A stretch of DNA of 64,000 nt from Chloroflexota bacterium. GTDB lineage: Bacteria; Chloroflexota; Dehalococcoidia; Lucifugimonadales; Lucifugimonadaceae. The notes below the pieces were generated by a model. That model did no database searches. It was not told where the DNA came from and saw only the letters and a program-made list of their open reading frames with translations. The translations under genes and the position numbers were made by a program. The stretch covers positions 1 through 64,000 of the forward strand of contig JAJCYY010000019.1 in the NCBI GenBank assembly GCA_029262735.1, written 5' to 3'. Positions 35,272 through 43,270 of the stretch are shown piece after piece (position 1 is the stretch's first letter; the number at the start of each line of letters is the position of its first letter).

Positions 35272-36078
35272 CTAAAAGTGGGCGAGGCTTCCTTCAGAGC
35301 GGGCCTGGTCCATAGCCGCACTGAACCCCAGCAACGCCAGGGGGAACATCAGGATGGCGAATACGCCGAGAACAATCAACTGCGTCCCGATGTCTGAGAA
35401 GCTGGCATTCGAAAGCACAGACAGGCGCATCGCCTCGATGGCGTGAGTCTGCGGCAGGGCCTGGGCTATTCGCTGCAGCCAGAACGGTAGCACGTCCACT
35501 GGGTAGACGACGCCGCTCAGGAACCCGGAACCGGTTACGAGCAGCAAGGTAATCGGGTCGCCCTGTTTGAACACGAGAGTGAAACTGGCGGCCATCAAGC
35601 CCATGCTCAGCATCACGATCAGGAACAGGAAAAATACTGTGATGGCCGGCAACACGTTGACTGTGTCGACGGCAAGTCCGAGCACAACGAATCCGCCGGC
35701 GATATACACGAGCATGCGCAACGACTCGCGTACGAATGGATAGAGCGATAGGCCGACTATGAGGACCGGGAGCCGCGCCTTCGTGAAGAGGAGCACCTCC
35801 AGTGTGCCCGTCACCTGCGCTGATCGAAGGCTCCGGGAGAATGCGTTGAGCGATGTTGCCGAGAACGTCGTGATCACGACCCCGAGCAGCATGAAGCTAA
35901 CGTAGTTGCCGCCGTACTCTGAGATCGAGGGAACCGAAACGTCCCCCAGCGATCGTTCCAGGAACACCAGCACGATCAGGGGCGCTACCAGCGATCCTGT
36001 CTGCAAAATAAACGCGAACCGGTAGCTACGGGCAACCCGCATGTCTTTCCAGAGCAGTATCCAGAGGTCACGCAGCAT
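35272..36078 (-). CDS. ABC-2 type transporter permease (RiPP operon)
   Basis: This 268-residue integral membrane protein has six hydrophobic segments and an ABC-2 layout. A segment G-S-G-F-L-S-G-V-V-Y-P-V-D-V-L-P-F-W-L resembles the conserved region of ABC-2 permeases near the fifth helix. With the ATPase just upstream (start 36078, 2 bp after its stop) it forms a complete two-component exporter. Its place behind the precursor peptides and kinase suggests that it exports the mature peptide and gives self-immunity. Unlike many lasso clusters, the ATPase and membrane parts are separate proteins. Confidence 0.85.
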   Translation of the reverse strand: MLRDLWILLWKDMRVARSYRFAFILQTGSLVAPLIVLVFLERSLGDVSVPSISEYGGNYVSFMLLGVVITTFSATSLNAFSRSLRSAQVTGTLEVLLFTKARLPVLIVGLSLYPFVRESLRMLVYIAGGFVVLGLAVDTVNVLPAITVFFLFLIVMLSMGLMAASFTLVFKQGDPITLLLVTGSGFLSGVVYPVDVLPFWLQRIAQALPQTHAIEAMRLSVLSNASFSDIGTQLIVLGVFAILMFPLALLGFSAAMDQARSEGSLAHF

Positions 36079-36080
36079 TG

Positions 36081-37085
36081 TTAGTCGGTCCTCGCAAGCT
36101 GCTCGATGGCTGAGCCGAGTGAGACCTGGACCTTGTCGATTCCGGCAACGCCGACGCCGGAGTTGACGAGATGCTGGACGACCATTGGGATGCGGTCCTC
36201 AGGCTGATCAAGTGCCAGCTCGATAGCGAACCCTTCGTTATTTTCGCCGGTTGCGATCTCGTTCGCTCCGTGGATGCCGGGGAGTGTGAGGATGGATGCG
36301 GTAGAGCCGTTCATCCGGTTAGTTGTGCGAATGATCCAGCGGTCCTTGCCTGTGAGCTGCGAAACGACCCTTTCGACGGTGTCATGCGCTTTTAGCTCGC
36401 CCCGGTGGAGTATTGCCACCTTGTCACACAGGAAGGAGGCCTCTTCTGTGTTGTGTGTTGCAAGCAACAGGGTTGTGCCGAGTTTGCCGACCAGTTCGGT
36501 GCGGATAAATTCCCACATCTGCCGTGCGCCGGCCGGGTCGAGGCTGCGCGTTGGCTCGTCTAACAGCAGAATCTGCGGTTTGACGAGGAGACCTCTTGCA
36601 ATGGCCAGCCGTTGCTTCATGCCGGATGAGTAGCGCATGACCAGTCGGTCGGCGTGCTCAGTCAGCCCCACGAGCTCCAGCAGCTCCGGAACGAGTCTGG
36701 CCTGTTCCGAACTGCTGATGTGCTGCAGCGTGGCAAAGACCCTCAGGTTCTCCTTACCGGAAAGCCGCCAGAACATGCTGCGTTCTTCGTTGGAAACGTA
36801 GATCAAGCGGCCACTGAGGGAGTCTGAGCCGTCCGTTACATCCTGTCCGTCGATTTCGATGTTGCCTTCGTCCGCGAGGATCAGTCCTGCAAGGATCTTG
36901 AGAAGAGTCGTCTTGCCGGCCCCGTTGGGACCGAGGAGCGCAGTGGACTGGCCGGCGGGGATCTGGAGGCTCACACCTTTAAGTACTTCGACTTTTTCGC
37001 GCTTCCAGAACGCGACGATGTCCCTGTAACCGCTGGTTACAGGAAATCTTTTGACAACTTTTTCAGTTTCAATGGCGAGTGCCAT
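36081..37085 (-). CDS. ABC transporter ATP-binding protein (RiPP operon)
   Basis: This 334-residue ABC ATPase has Walker A G-P-N-G-A-G-K-T (52-59), a variant signature Y-S-S-G-M-K-Q (152-158), Walker B I-L-L-L-D-E-P (172-178) and an H-loop A-T-H near 210. A C-terminal extension of about 90 residues (from about 240) is of the kind seen in drug- and polysaccharide-type exporters. It energises the ABC-2 permease encoded 2 bp downstream. It follows the HPr-kinase-like gene after 127 bp and is taken as part of the peptide operon. Start ATG 37085. Confidence 0.9.
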   Translation of the reverse strand: MALAIETEKVVKRFPVTSGYRDIVAFWKREKVEVLKGVSLQIPAGQSTALLGPNGAGKTTLLKILAGLILADEGNIEIDGQDVTDGSDSLSGRLIYVSNEERSMFWRLSGKENLRVFATLQHISSSEQARLVPELLELVGLTEHADRLVMRYSSGMKQRLAIARGLLVKPQILLLDEPTRSLDPAGARQMWEFIRTELVGKLGTTLLLATHNTEEASFLCDKVAILHRGELKAHDTVERVVSQLTGKDRWIIRTTNRMNGSTASILTLPGIHGANEIATGENNEGFAIELALDQPEDRIPMVVQHLVNSGVGVAGIDKVQVSLGSAIEQLARTD

Positions 37086-37212
37086 AGGTTGACCGTGTCC
37101 GGGGCAGGAGTCTCGGAGAGAATCTGACTCTCCGGGTCGCCGTTTTACAGGGGGGACTTCGAGCGGCGGTTCGCCGATGGGTCGAAAGTTAAAGATCTGC
37201 TTACGAGTCAGT

Positions 37213-38199
37213 TTAGCGGTCGGCGTTTACGGAGTTGCAGACTTCGGTGAGCCTGTGCATGTCTGACGGGTAGCGAAGGTGTTTGACAGGCACCTTTGCA
37301 AGCATCTGAGTGATTAGCCCGAACTGCTCGGCAAGGCGCTTCTTACTCAGTATGGTGTTGTTTGAGATGCCCTGCATGATCGTTGGTAGCGCCTCGACGG
37401 GCGGCACCTTCACGATTTCCGGCCCTTCTAGCTCATCAGCCTTGACCCGTTCGAGCAGGTAGATCGTTCGCAGCGGGAGACTGGCGGAAACATCAGCCTG
37501 TTCCGCTCTCAGAGTTACCCGTGTTTTGTCGTAGTCAGGTTCGGCGTGAACATCGCCGCCCATTCGTCCTGTGACGAAGTCCAACGAATTCTGATCGAGC
37601 CGGACGTGATTGGGTCCCCATTCAACAACCGGTTCTCCACCGTCCTGCCAGACAGAAACCAGGTCGTCTGCGACCAGTGTGTGGCCCATTGCGTGGAAAC
37701 TGGCGGAAAGGGTCGATTTTCCGGTGCCTGAGGTGCCCAGCAGGGCAACCACACCACCATCGACCACGACGGCTGCGCCGTGCAGAGTCACCGCTCCGAG
37801 GAAGTTGAGCGCCAGGGGCAGCACGCGGCCCTGGATGAATGGATTGACCTCGCCCCAGGGAACCTCCGGCCACGGGTGGCAGACGATACGGGAGCCATCA
37901 TCCGAAACCTCGAAATCGCAGAGATCTTCCCAGCGAATCACCAGGCGGGAATCGAGATCGTACAGGGCAAACGGCTTAAGGACGTCGTCGGCCGTGTGGT
38001 AGTGGCTCCGGTAGACGGCTTCCGCATCGTCGATTCCGGGGTAACGGCCCTGAGCATCCGGCCACACGATGTTGATATCGCTGTGGCCGGACTCAATGCG
38101 TTGAAATCCGGGGATTTCGACGTTCGATTCGACGACGCGACCGTAGACACGATAGAGGTACACGTGCGTCGCAATCTCCCCTTGAACTGAGGGGGCCAC
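37213..38199 (-). CDS. HPr-kinase-like protein, putative RiPP-tailoring kinase
   Basis: This 328-residue protein has the HPrK/P fold: L-H-G-A-A-V with His140, a P-loop G-T-S-G-T-G-K-S (155-162) and L-V-A-D-D-L (176-181). Homologues in lasso-peptide clusters such as paeninodin phosphorylate the C-terminal serine of the precursor (established for that system). Both precursors here end in T-S-A, so the penultimate Ser is a natural target (inference). No PTS genes are nearby, which argues against a role in HPr regulation. The gene follows precursor 2 by 80 bp. The start is uncertain: GTG 38199 has no clear ribosome-binding site, while a downstream GTG at 38163 has GGGGAG about 12 bases before it. 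Confidence 0.82.
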   Translation of the reverse strand: MAPSVQGEIATHVYLYRVYGRVVESNVEIPGFQRIESGHSDINIVWPDAQGRYPGIDDAEAVYRSHYHTADDVLKPFALYDLDSRLVIRWEDLCDFEVSDDGSRIVCHPWPEVPWGEVNPFIQGRVLPLALNFLGAVTLHGAAVVVDGGVVALLGTSGTGKSTLSASFHAMGHTLVADDLVSVWQDGGEPVVEWGPNHVRLDQNSLDFVTGRMGGDVHAEPDYDKTRVTLRAEQADVSASLPLRTIYLLERVKADELEGPEIVKVPPVEALPTIMQGISNNTILSKKRLAEQFGLITQMLAKVPVKHLRYPSDMHRLTEVCNSVNADR

Positions 38200-38279
38200 T
38201 GCAATATTACGGTGCGGCGGCGCAGCGTCGTAAGAGTTACGTGAGCTGGCCGTGTGCGCAGTTGCTGACGACGTTGCCG

Positions 38280-38474
38280 TCAGGCCGACGTGGCCTCGCA
38301 GTTATTGTAGTAGTGGCCGTCCCAGCAACTGGCAGGGTCGGTCATGATGTACTGGTCACCAGGGCCGGAGCGTTTCTTCCACCAGCTGCCCGTCTTGGTC
38401 TCTTCCGAAAGCGAGCCGATTATGGAAACCGAGGGCTTGGAATATGCCCTTTTTTCGGTGGTCGTTTCCTGCAC
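38280..38474 (-). CDS. RiPP precursor peptide 2
   Basis: This 64-residue peptide starts with GTG 38474, with AGGAG eight bases upstream. The leader carries Y11-S-K-P-S-V-S-I-I-G20 and T26, matching the YxxPxxxxxG...T motif bound by lasso B1 proteins. The C-terminal half is rich in aromatic and charged residues, with two Cys (50 and 59), G-P-G-D-Q-Y-I (37-43) and the ending C-E-A-T-S-A. If the core began after the residue following T26, no Asp or Glu would be at ring position 7, 8 or 9, so it is not a standard lasso core. It shares leader, G-x-G-D-x-x-I and C-E-x-T-S-A with precursor 1. It lies between precursor 1 and the kinase. Confidence 0.8.
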   Translation of the reverse strand: MQETTTEKRAYSKPSVSIIGSLSEETKTGSWWKKRSGPGDQYIMTDPASCWDGHYYNNCEATSA

Positions 38475-38682
38475 GTTGTCGTCTCCTGATAAAAACTTCG
38501 CTTACCAGATGCAAGCTCGTTTGACCTGTGAACGGGTTTGACCGGGAGTCCCGACAGGTTGCAGATATTCGTCATCAACGATCGGGTCGCAGGCAGTCCT
38601 GAGCTCCGAGCGGTCGCAGGATACACGCGCTACCGGGGTTCTGGCGATCCAAAAGTAGCGGACAATATAAATATTTATTCAT

Positions 38683-38792
38683 ATTTGAGCCGGGGACAGG
38701 CTTTGGAGCGTTATGAAAACGGTCCTGTCCCCAGACTCAAATCTTGCCCGTTGCCGGGCAATGGTGCTGATCGCGTCTCCGCTTTCAGCACC
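38683..38792 (-). repeat. Three consecutive hairpins between the two precursor genes
   Basis: Three inverted repeats are packed end to end. GGTGCTGA (38763-38770) pairs with TCAGCACC (38785-38792). TTGCCCG (38744-38750) pairs with CGGGCAA (38755-38761), giving a GCAA tetraloop in minus-strand RNA. ATTTGAGCCGGGGACAGG (38683-38700) pairs with 38724-38742 apart from a small bulge. No U-run follows, so they are not simple terminators. They could protect or attenuate the message, setting the ratio of the two precursors and downstream genes, or be a REP-like insertion; GGGGACAGG motifs are typical of some REP elements. Confidence 0.65.
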
Positions 38793-38798
38793 TTTGGA

Positions 38799-38969
38799 CT
38801 AGGCGGAGGTGTTCTCACAGTCGACGCCGAGAGTACAGATATCAGTCTGTCCCCCGTCGCTAGACTGGAAGATCATTCCATCGCCTGCGCCACCGACCTT
38901 GATTTGAAGGGTCTTCCCTGCAATCGTGCCAATGGCGCTCACCGTCGGAGAAGTGTAGTGCTTCTTGAT
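38799..38969 (-). CDS. RiPP precursor peptide 1 (probable ATC start)
   Basis: Directly after the cyclase stop, the minus strand reads TAGGAGG, six bases, then ATC AAG AAG CAC TAC. The frame gives 56 residues and ends with TAG at 38799-38801. The leader has Y5-T-S-P-T-V-S-A-I-G14 and T20, the B1-recognition motif, closely matching precursor 2. The C-terminal part has G-A-G-D-G-M-I (27-33), Cys45 and Cys51, and ends C-E-N-T-S-A. Counting the core from two residues after T20, Asp30 would sit at ring position 9. No ATG, GTG or TTG occurs in frame upstream of the leader motif; the only later GTG (Val10) would delete it. ATC is either a rare start codon or a base error for ATG. Confidence 0.75.
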   Translation of the reverse strand: MKKHYTSPTVSAIGTIAGKTLQIKVGGAGDGMIFQSSDGGQTDICTLGVDCENTSA

Positions 38970-38979
38970 TGTGCACCTC

Positions 38980-40917
38980 CTAAGTTACGGGTGAGGTAGA
39001 AGCTGAACCACGTTGTGACGGAGACGCTCCTTTTTCGTTCTCATTTCCGTCATCAACCACATGTTGGCGTAGCCATTGCTCGAGCGTGATAGCCGCCCAG
39101 AGCGCTGTGCGCCGCCTGTTATCAACGTGGCTTGCCGAACCCAAATAGTGTGACCATGCCTGCTGTAGTGAGACCGGATCGACCATTCCGGAGTCTTCCA
39201 GCACTGGCGAACGGAAAAACTCAGAGATTTCCTCCGCCTGGCTTTGCGTAGATTTCACGTCGTAGAGACTTGAAAAATCGGTCTTGTAACGCCGGTTGCG
39301 AACCGTTTCCGGAAGAATGCCTTTCATCGCCCTGCGCAACAGCCGCTTGCTGTAGCCGAAGCGGTATTTGACCTGTGGCGGTACCGACACCAGGAACTCT
39401 GCCAGGTTGCGGTCCCAGAAAGGGTGGCGAGGCTCAAGGCCGTACTCGGCAACGGTCACATCGGTCCACGTATAGCCCGGAAGACCGCCGCGCATCTGAA
39501 TCCATGCATCGATTTCTTGCTGTTGATGGCTTTTGAAGCTGCGGTCGCTGCGCCAGTCCGCTTCTCTGGCGGCATCGATGGCATGGCGCCCTCTCTCGCT
39601 GATCCAGGGAGCCGTTTCGATGTCGTCGTCGTCACTGCCGCTGCGCCAGCTAAATGGCACAAGCGAGCCGGCGGCGCTCAGCCCTGCCGAGAGCCAGGCT
39701 CTCCGGTGAAAGTAACGCCACTCACGTCTTATGGCGCGCAGATTAAATGCACGAAACAGGTCTACGAGGTAGCCGGACCCGGCTGTGAAAACCTCGTCAC
39801 CGCCAAGGCCGGTGAGAAGGACGTGTGACCCGTTTCGCTGTGCTTCACCGAAAAGCTTTCGGTGGCTCTCTTCGTGCGGAGCGATGTGAGGCTCTGCGCG
39901 GCGCAGCCCGAGCGGGGAGGAGCCAAGGCTGTCATCGTCGAACTGCCCGGATTCGATCATCTTTCCAGGTGTGCCGTACATTTCGACCGTTGGCCTGATG
40001 TACTCGGTCTCATCCACCTCGTCCATATCTTTGTAGACGTTCGAGTAGTAGCGCAACTCCGGCAGGTCAGGCGAGTCGGTTCGGCGCATGTGCTCCGCTG
40101 TCGCAAGTATCGAAGTCGAGTCCATGCCGCCGCTTAATGAGATAGCCACCGGACCGGCGCTGTTCATCCGTGACCGCACGGACTCTTTGAAGATGGCGAG
40201 AAACCGCTCTTCATATTCGCGGTCATCCTTCAGTGCCAGCACGTCTGACGGATCAGGATTCCAGTAGATTTCGACCTTTGGACCTGCTGTGGAGACTGTC
40301 ATCTGGCAGCCACCGGGCAGCTTCTTGATTCCTTCCAGGAAGGTGCGTTCCGGGGGGGCGGAGCGTGAGTCGAGGAACAGTGCGATGGAAACCGGGTCCG
40401 GTTCCGCTTTCACTATTGAGAGGATCTGCGAAATCTCTGTGGCGGCTATGAACCGCCTGCCGTCACAGTAGTAGTGGAGCATCCGAACTCCAATCGGGTC
40501 TCGACCGCAGAACAGTTCTTGCTGTGTCGAGTCCCAGATGGCGAATGCGAAGTCTCCGGTGATCCGGTCCACGCAGTGCTTGCCCCATTTTCGGTAGGAG
40601 GCGAGCAGCATCTCCGAGTCAGGAAGGGTGGCCAGTGTTGACGGATCAAGTTTGAGCGCAGCTGCCAGGTCGACGCGGTCGTCGATGCGGCCATCTAAAG
40701 CAACGGCGTAGCGGCCGCGGTCGGAAACACATGGCAACTGCTCGAAAGACGCCTGCGGAGTTGTCTTTAGCAGGCATGACCCGAGCCCTACGGATTCCGA
40801 GCTCCAAACACCGATACCGTCCGGCCCCCGATGGGCAACGGCGTCAGTCATCGTGCAGAGCTGCTGGTCCGTGACCGGCGCTCCGTCGAGGTTGAATATG
40901 GCGGCAATTGCACTCAT
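38980..40917 (-). CDS. Asparagine-synthetase-like RiPP macrocyclase (lasso cyclase, C protein)
   Basis: This 645-residue protein has the two-domain asparagine synthetase B layout: an N-terminal glutaminase-like domain (about 1-210) and a C-terminal synthetase domain with the PPi-loop S-G-G-M-D-S at 262-267. Residue 2 is Ser, so the Cys nucleophile of true asparagine synthetases is absent, as expected for lasso cyclases, which adenylate a side-chain carboxylate and close a macrolactam. Immediately upstream (12 bp gap) is the B2 peptidase gene, and 10 bp downstream is precursor 1. The start is ATG 40917. A true asparagine synthetase is unlikely given the missing Cys and this context. Confidence 0.9.
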   Translation of the reverse strand: MSAIAAIFNLDGAPVTDQQLCTMTDAVAHRGPDGIGVWSSESVGLGSCLLKTTPQASFEQLPCVSDRGRYAVALDGRIDDRVDLAAALKLDPSTLATLPDSEMLLASYRKWGKHCVDRITGDFAFAIWDSTQQELFCGRDPIGVRMLHYYCDGRRFIAATEISQILSIVKAEPDPVSIALFLDSRSAPPERTFLEGIKKLPGGCQMTVSTAGPKVEIYWNPDPSDVLALKDDREYEERFLAIFKESVRSRMNSAGPVAISLSGGMDSTSILATAEHMRRTDSPDLPELRYYSNVYKDMDEVDETEYIRPTVEMYGTPGKMIESGQFDDDSLGSSPLGLRRAEPHIAPHEESHRKLFGEAQRNGSHVLLTGLGGDEVFTAGSGYLVDLFRAFNLRAIRREWRYFHRRAWLSAGLSAAGSLVPFSWRSGSDDDDIETAPWISERGRHAIDAAREADWRSDRSFKSHQQQEIDAWIQMRGGLPGYTWTDVTVAEYGLEPRHPFWDRNLAEFLVSVPPQVKYRFGYSKRLLRRAMKGILPETVRNRRYKTDFSSLYDVKSTQSQAEEISEFFRSPVLEDSGMVDPVSLQQAWSHYLGSASHVDNRRRTALWAAITLEQWLRQHVVDDGNENEKGASPSQRGSASTSPVT

Positions 40918-40929
40918 ATGGTGATCGGC

Positions 40930-41454
40930 TCAGGCGGGATTGCCTTCGCTTTCACTCTCAGTTCTCGATGTAATCAGGGCGTTTTGAATCTGGCCTCGTG
41001 ACCCCGCGCCATAGTCATCCAACGACCTCAGCTGGGCGAAGGTAGAGACGTGGCGGACAGAGTCATTGATGATTTTTTCGTCGTGGACGACCCAGGCGTG
41101 GGCGTCGAACGAACCGGACCGCTTTCTGACTCCGTATCTGACCTCTGTGAAGATGCCGTCTTTTGCCAGCCATTCGCTCAGCGCCAGCGAGCGCTGTAGG
41201 CAGTAGGCCCATTCGACCGGGTAGCGAGAAGCTCTGCTGATGGCCGCAACGCGTTTCTTTATCAGTGCACGGTCTTCATCACCTGCATCACGCCTGACAT
41301 CTGACCCGTTTTTTGGCCCGTGTTCTCCGAAAAGCCACTGGTTGCCGCGTGCCCGTCCCATCAGGCGTTTGGCACGGAACAGCCACAGGTAGGCGCGCAC
41401 GAAACGCAGCCATTCCGCTGGACTAGACCGAACTATGGAGAGGAGCCTAAGCAT
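40930..41454 (-). CDS. Lasso-type leader peptidase B2 (transglutaminase-like)
   Basis: This 174-residue protein matches the lasso-peptide B2 family. The catalytic Cys85 sits in A-Y-C-L-Q-R-S-L-A-L, His119 in A-H-A-W-V, and an Asp in I-I-N-D-S near 131. It would cleave the leader from the precursor after B1 delivers it, before or during cyclisation. The N-terminal helix with W-L-R-F-V-R-A-Y-L-W is typical. The ATG at 41454 lies inside the end of the B1 gene (8 bp overlap), so translation is coupled. Confidence 0.92.
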   Translation of the reverse strand: MLRLLSIVRSSPAEWLRFVRAYLWLFRAKRLMGRARGNQWLFGEHGPKNGSDVRRDAGDEDRALIKKRVAAISRASRYPVEWAYCLQRSLALSEWLAKDGIFTEVRYGVRKRSGSFDAHAWVVHDEKIINDSVRHVSTFAQLRSLDDYGAGSRGQIQNALITSRTESESEGNPA

Positions 41455-41776
41455 GGTTGATGTGCATCAATCCGTATGACTGGAACTGCTGTAGTAGCGC
41501 CTCGACATCGGCTTTCAACATCGTCTTGTCGACCTCGTACTCGTCGAGCAGCGCCAGGACGACGGCGTCGATGCTCGGGGCGTCCCTTAAAAGCGCCCAC
41601 GTTCTAGCGGCGACTTCGTTCAGAGCGAAGTAGACGCCTGTTTCAAGGTTGGCCACCACGATCTCATCTCCAAGCTCCTGGAGAATGACATCCGACGGTA
41701 CGGTGACCAGGCCGTCGTGTTCAGGTTTCTCAGCCATTGCCGCCCCCGGATTGTCAGTTGCCGAAACAGATTCCAT
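41447..41776 (-). CDS. PqqD-like RiPP recognition element (B1)
   Basis: This 109-residue protein contains a PqqD-fold domain (about residues 25-105). It has the signature L-E-T-G-V-Y-F-A-L-N-E-V-A-A-R-T-W-A-L-L and a C-terminal helical part ending in L-L-Q-Q-F. In lasso systems such stand-alone B1 proteins bind the precursor leader through the YxxPxxxxxG motif; both precursors here carry that motif. The first 20 or so residues are low-complexity. The gene follows the nucleotidyltransferase by 23 bp and overlaps B2 by 8 bp. Confidence 0.9.
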   Translation of the reverse strand: MESVSATDNPGAAMAEKPEHDGLVTVPSDVILQELGDEIVVANLETGVYFALNEVAARTWALLRDAPSIDAVVLALLDEYEVDKTMLKADVEALLQQFQSYGLMHINHA

Positions 41777-41799
41777 TGTTTGCCGCCTTGTTTGAGGTG

Positions 41800-43050
41800 T
41801 TAGCCGGGTCTGTGCTTGTCGTTACCGGGCACAGCAACCCCGCTCGATAGCGAGTGCAGCCACCTGTCCACCTGTACTTCGTGCCAGAGTCTTAGCGGGT
41901 TGCGCAGGTACCCGAAGGACCGCTGCATCACCTCGCCAAGGCGCTTGAGACGAGTTCGCCCCGGGGCGTCGATCGCTTCATCGCCGTAGTGCTTTTCCAT
42001 GTACTGACGGTTCGGCGCCATTCGCCTGAACACGCCTTTTAGCACTGCTCGAAACGTGTAGACGGACTGATGCGGCACGAGCTCTGTGGCGGTCAGCGCG
42101 TTCGGTTCGAGTACGCGCTGCCTGATGAACAGCTCTTCCATCTTTTCTGAGTAGTCAGCCGGTCTCAGGACGTCGAGCACCGGAGCGGGCACGTTGGCGC
42201 CCATGATCGTGGAGGCTGTCGACAGGATGCTGAATATCGGTCCGTCTAGCCTGTATTGCTTCACTTCCGAGAGGAAAAATTCCCAATCGATGTTCTTATC
42301 GTCGACGCCGATCAAACCGATGACGTCGTTTAACTGCTTAAGGCTGGAGCCACTCGTAAAGCGGCGGTCCTGGAAGAAATGAAGGCTAACGTGCAGCAGC
42401 ATGTGTTCCGGCGAGGGAACGAAGACATCCATACCATGCAGTGTCACGGGACGGGCATGCTGCCAGAAGGTGTCAATATCGAAGTGCAGAGGGCTGTCAG
42501 AACCCACGATATGGGTGTGAATCTCGAAGGAGAGCTCACGGTCGTGGTTGTGCAGCCTGGGGAGGTGCTTGTGCTCCGGGGAGACGCTGCCACCCGCTTC
42601 GTAGCCAAGGCTGCGGGCGATTTCCTGGGCACGGTCGGCGAACTCAGCCTTCACAAGCAGGTCGACATCCGACATTTCACGGACACCCGGGTCTCGGTAC
42701 ACCGAGTCGATGAGTGCGACGCCTTTGAGGGCCATGACTTCGATGTTCTCGGCTTGCAACGCCCGCACTGCTTTTACGAATTCGGAGCGGATGTGGAGGG
42801 TGCGAACTGCGGTGTGCCTGTAGTGGCCTCGGATATGTTCCATGTGATCCGCGGGCAGTAGGTCGGCAGAGACGTTATCCCGAAGGAACGCGAAGAGCAT
42901 TCCGGTCATGCGGTGCCAGTGGGCAAGCCGCATGGTGCGATCCCAGGAAATGGGGTTTTCGCTGATCAGGTTGACGGTCCGGGCAACGGTTTTTGAATCA
43001 CCGCCCGGCGCGCAGCCAATCAGTAGCTGTTCCTCGGAACTGAGCTTCAA
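41800..43050 (-). CDS. Nucleotidyltransferase-family protein (RiPP operon)
   Basis: This 416-residue protein belongs to the putative nucleotidyltransferase family found next to lasso and other RiPP genes. The core motif A-L-K-G-V-A-L-I-D near residues 107-115 and S-D-V-D-L-L-V at 127-133 give the paired Asp residues of the polymerase-beta-like fold. It may add a nucleotide to the peptide or a partner, as in pseudomycoidin-type clusters; that role is inferred by analogy. It is the first gene of the operon. It starts at TTG 43050 with no clear Shine-Dalgarno; no ATG precedes the conserved region at a better site. Confidence 0.82.
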   Translation of the reverse strand: MKLSSEEQLLIGCAPGGDSKTVARTVNLISENPISWDRTMRLAHWHRMTGMLFAFLRDNVSADLLPADHMEHIRGHYRHTAVRTLHIRSEFVKAVRALQAENIEVMALKGVALIDSVYRDPGVREMSDVDLLVKAEFADRAQEIARSLGYEAGGSVSPEHKHLPRLHNHDRELSFEIHTHIVGSDSPLHFDIDTFWQHARPVTLHGMDVFVPSPEHMLLHVSLHFFQDRRFTSGSSLKQLNDVIGLIGVDDKNIDWEFFLSEVKQYRLDGPIFSILSTASTIMGANVPAPVLDVLRPADYSEKMEELFIRQRVLEPNALTATELVPHQSVYTFRAVLKGVFRRMAPNRQYMEKHYGDEAIDAPGRTRLKRLGEVMQRSFGYLRNPLRLWHEVQVDRWLHSLSSGVAVPGNDKHRPG

Positions 43051-43270
43051 GGTGTCTGTATCTTCTTTCGAATTTTGAGCAACTACACTTGCTGGAAACA
43101 GTGAATATCATGACTGCGACCGGGTCGCTACCGAATACGGGCTCGAATCAGGTTCAGCGTGCGAATAATCGGTTAAAAAGATGTGAACTGTTGGTACTCG
43201 TGGCATGAGCCGTTCGTGGCTACGCCCGTTCGGCTGCGTTTGCGAGACCGCAAGCTCTACTGAAGCGTTC

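Noticed and set aside
38280-38969. Sactipeptide or lanthipeptide class for the Cys-containing precursors
   Set aside because: No radical SAM, LanB, LanC or LanM gene is present; the neighbouring enzymes are lasso-type.
38538-38999. Plus-strand open frame of 153 codons across the precursor region
   Set aside because: It is antisense to precursor 1 and the hairpins, has no family features, and the minus-strand reading explains the region better.
38980-40917. Ordinary asparagine synthetase
   Set aside because: The N-terminal Cys nucleophile is absent and the gene sits between B2 and a precursor.
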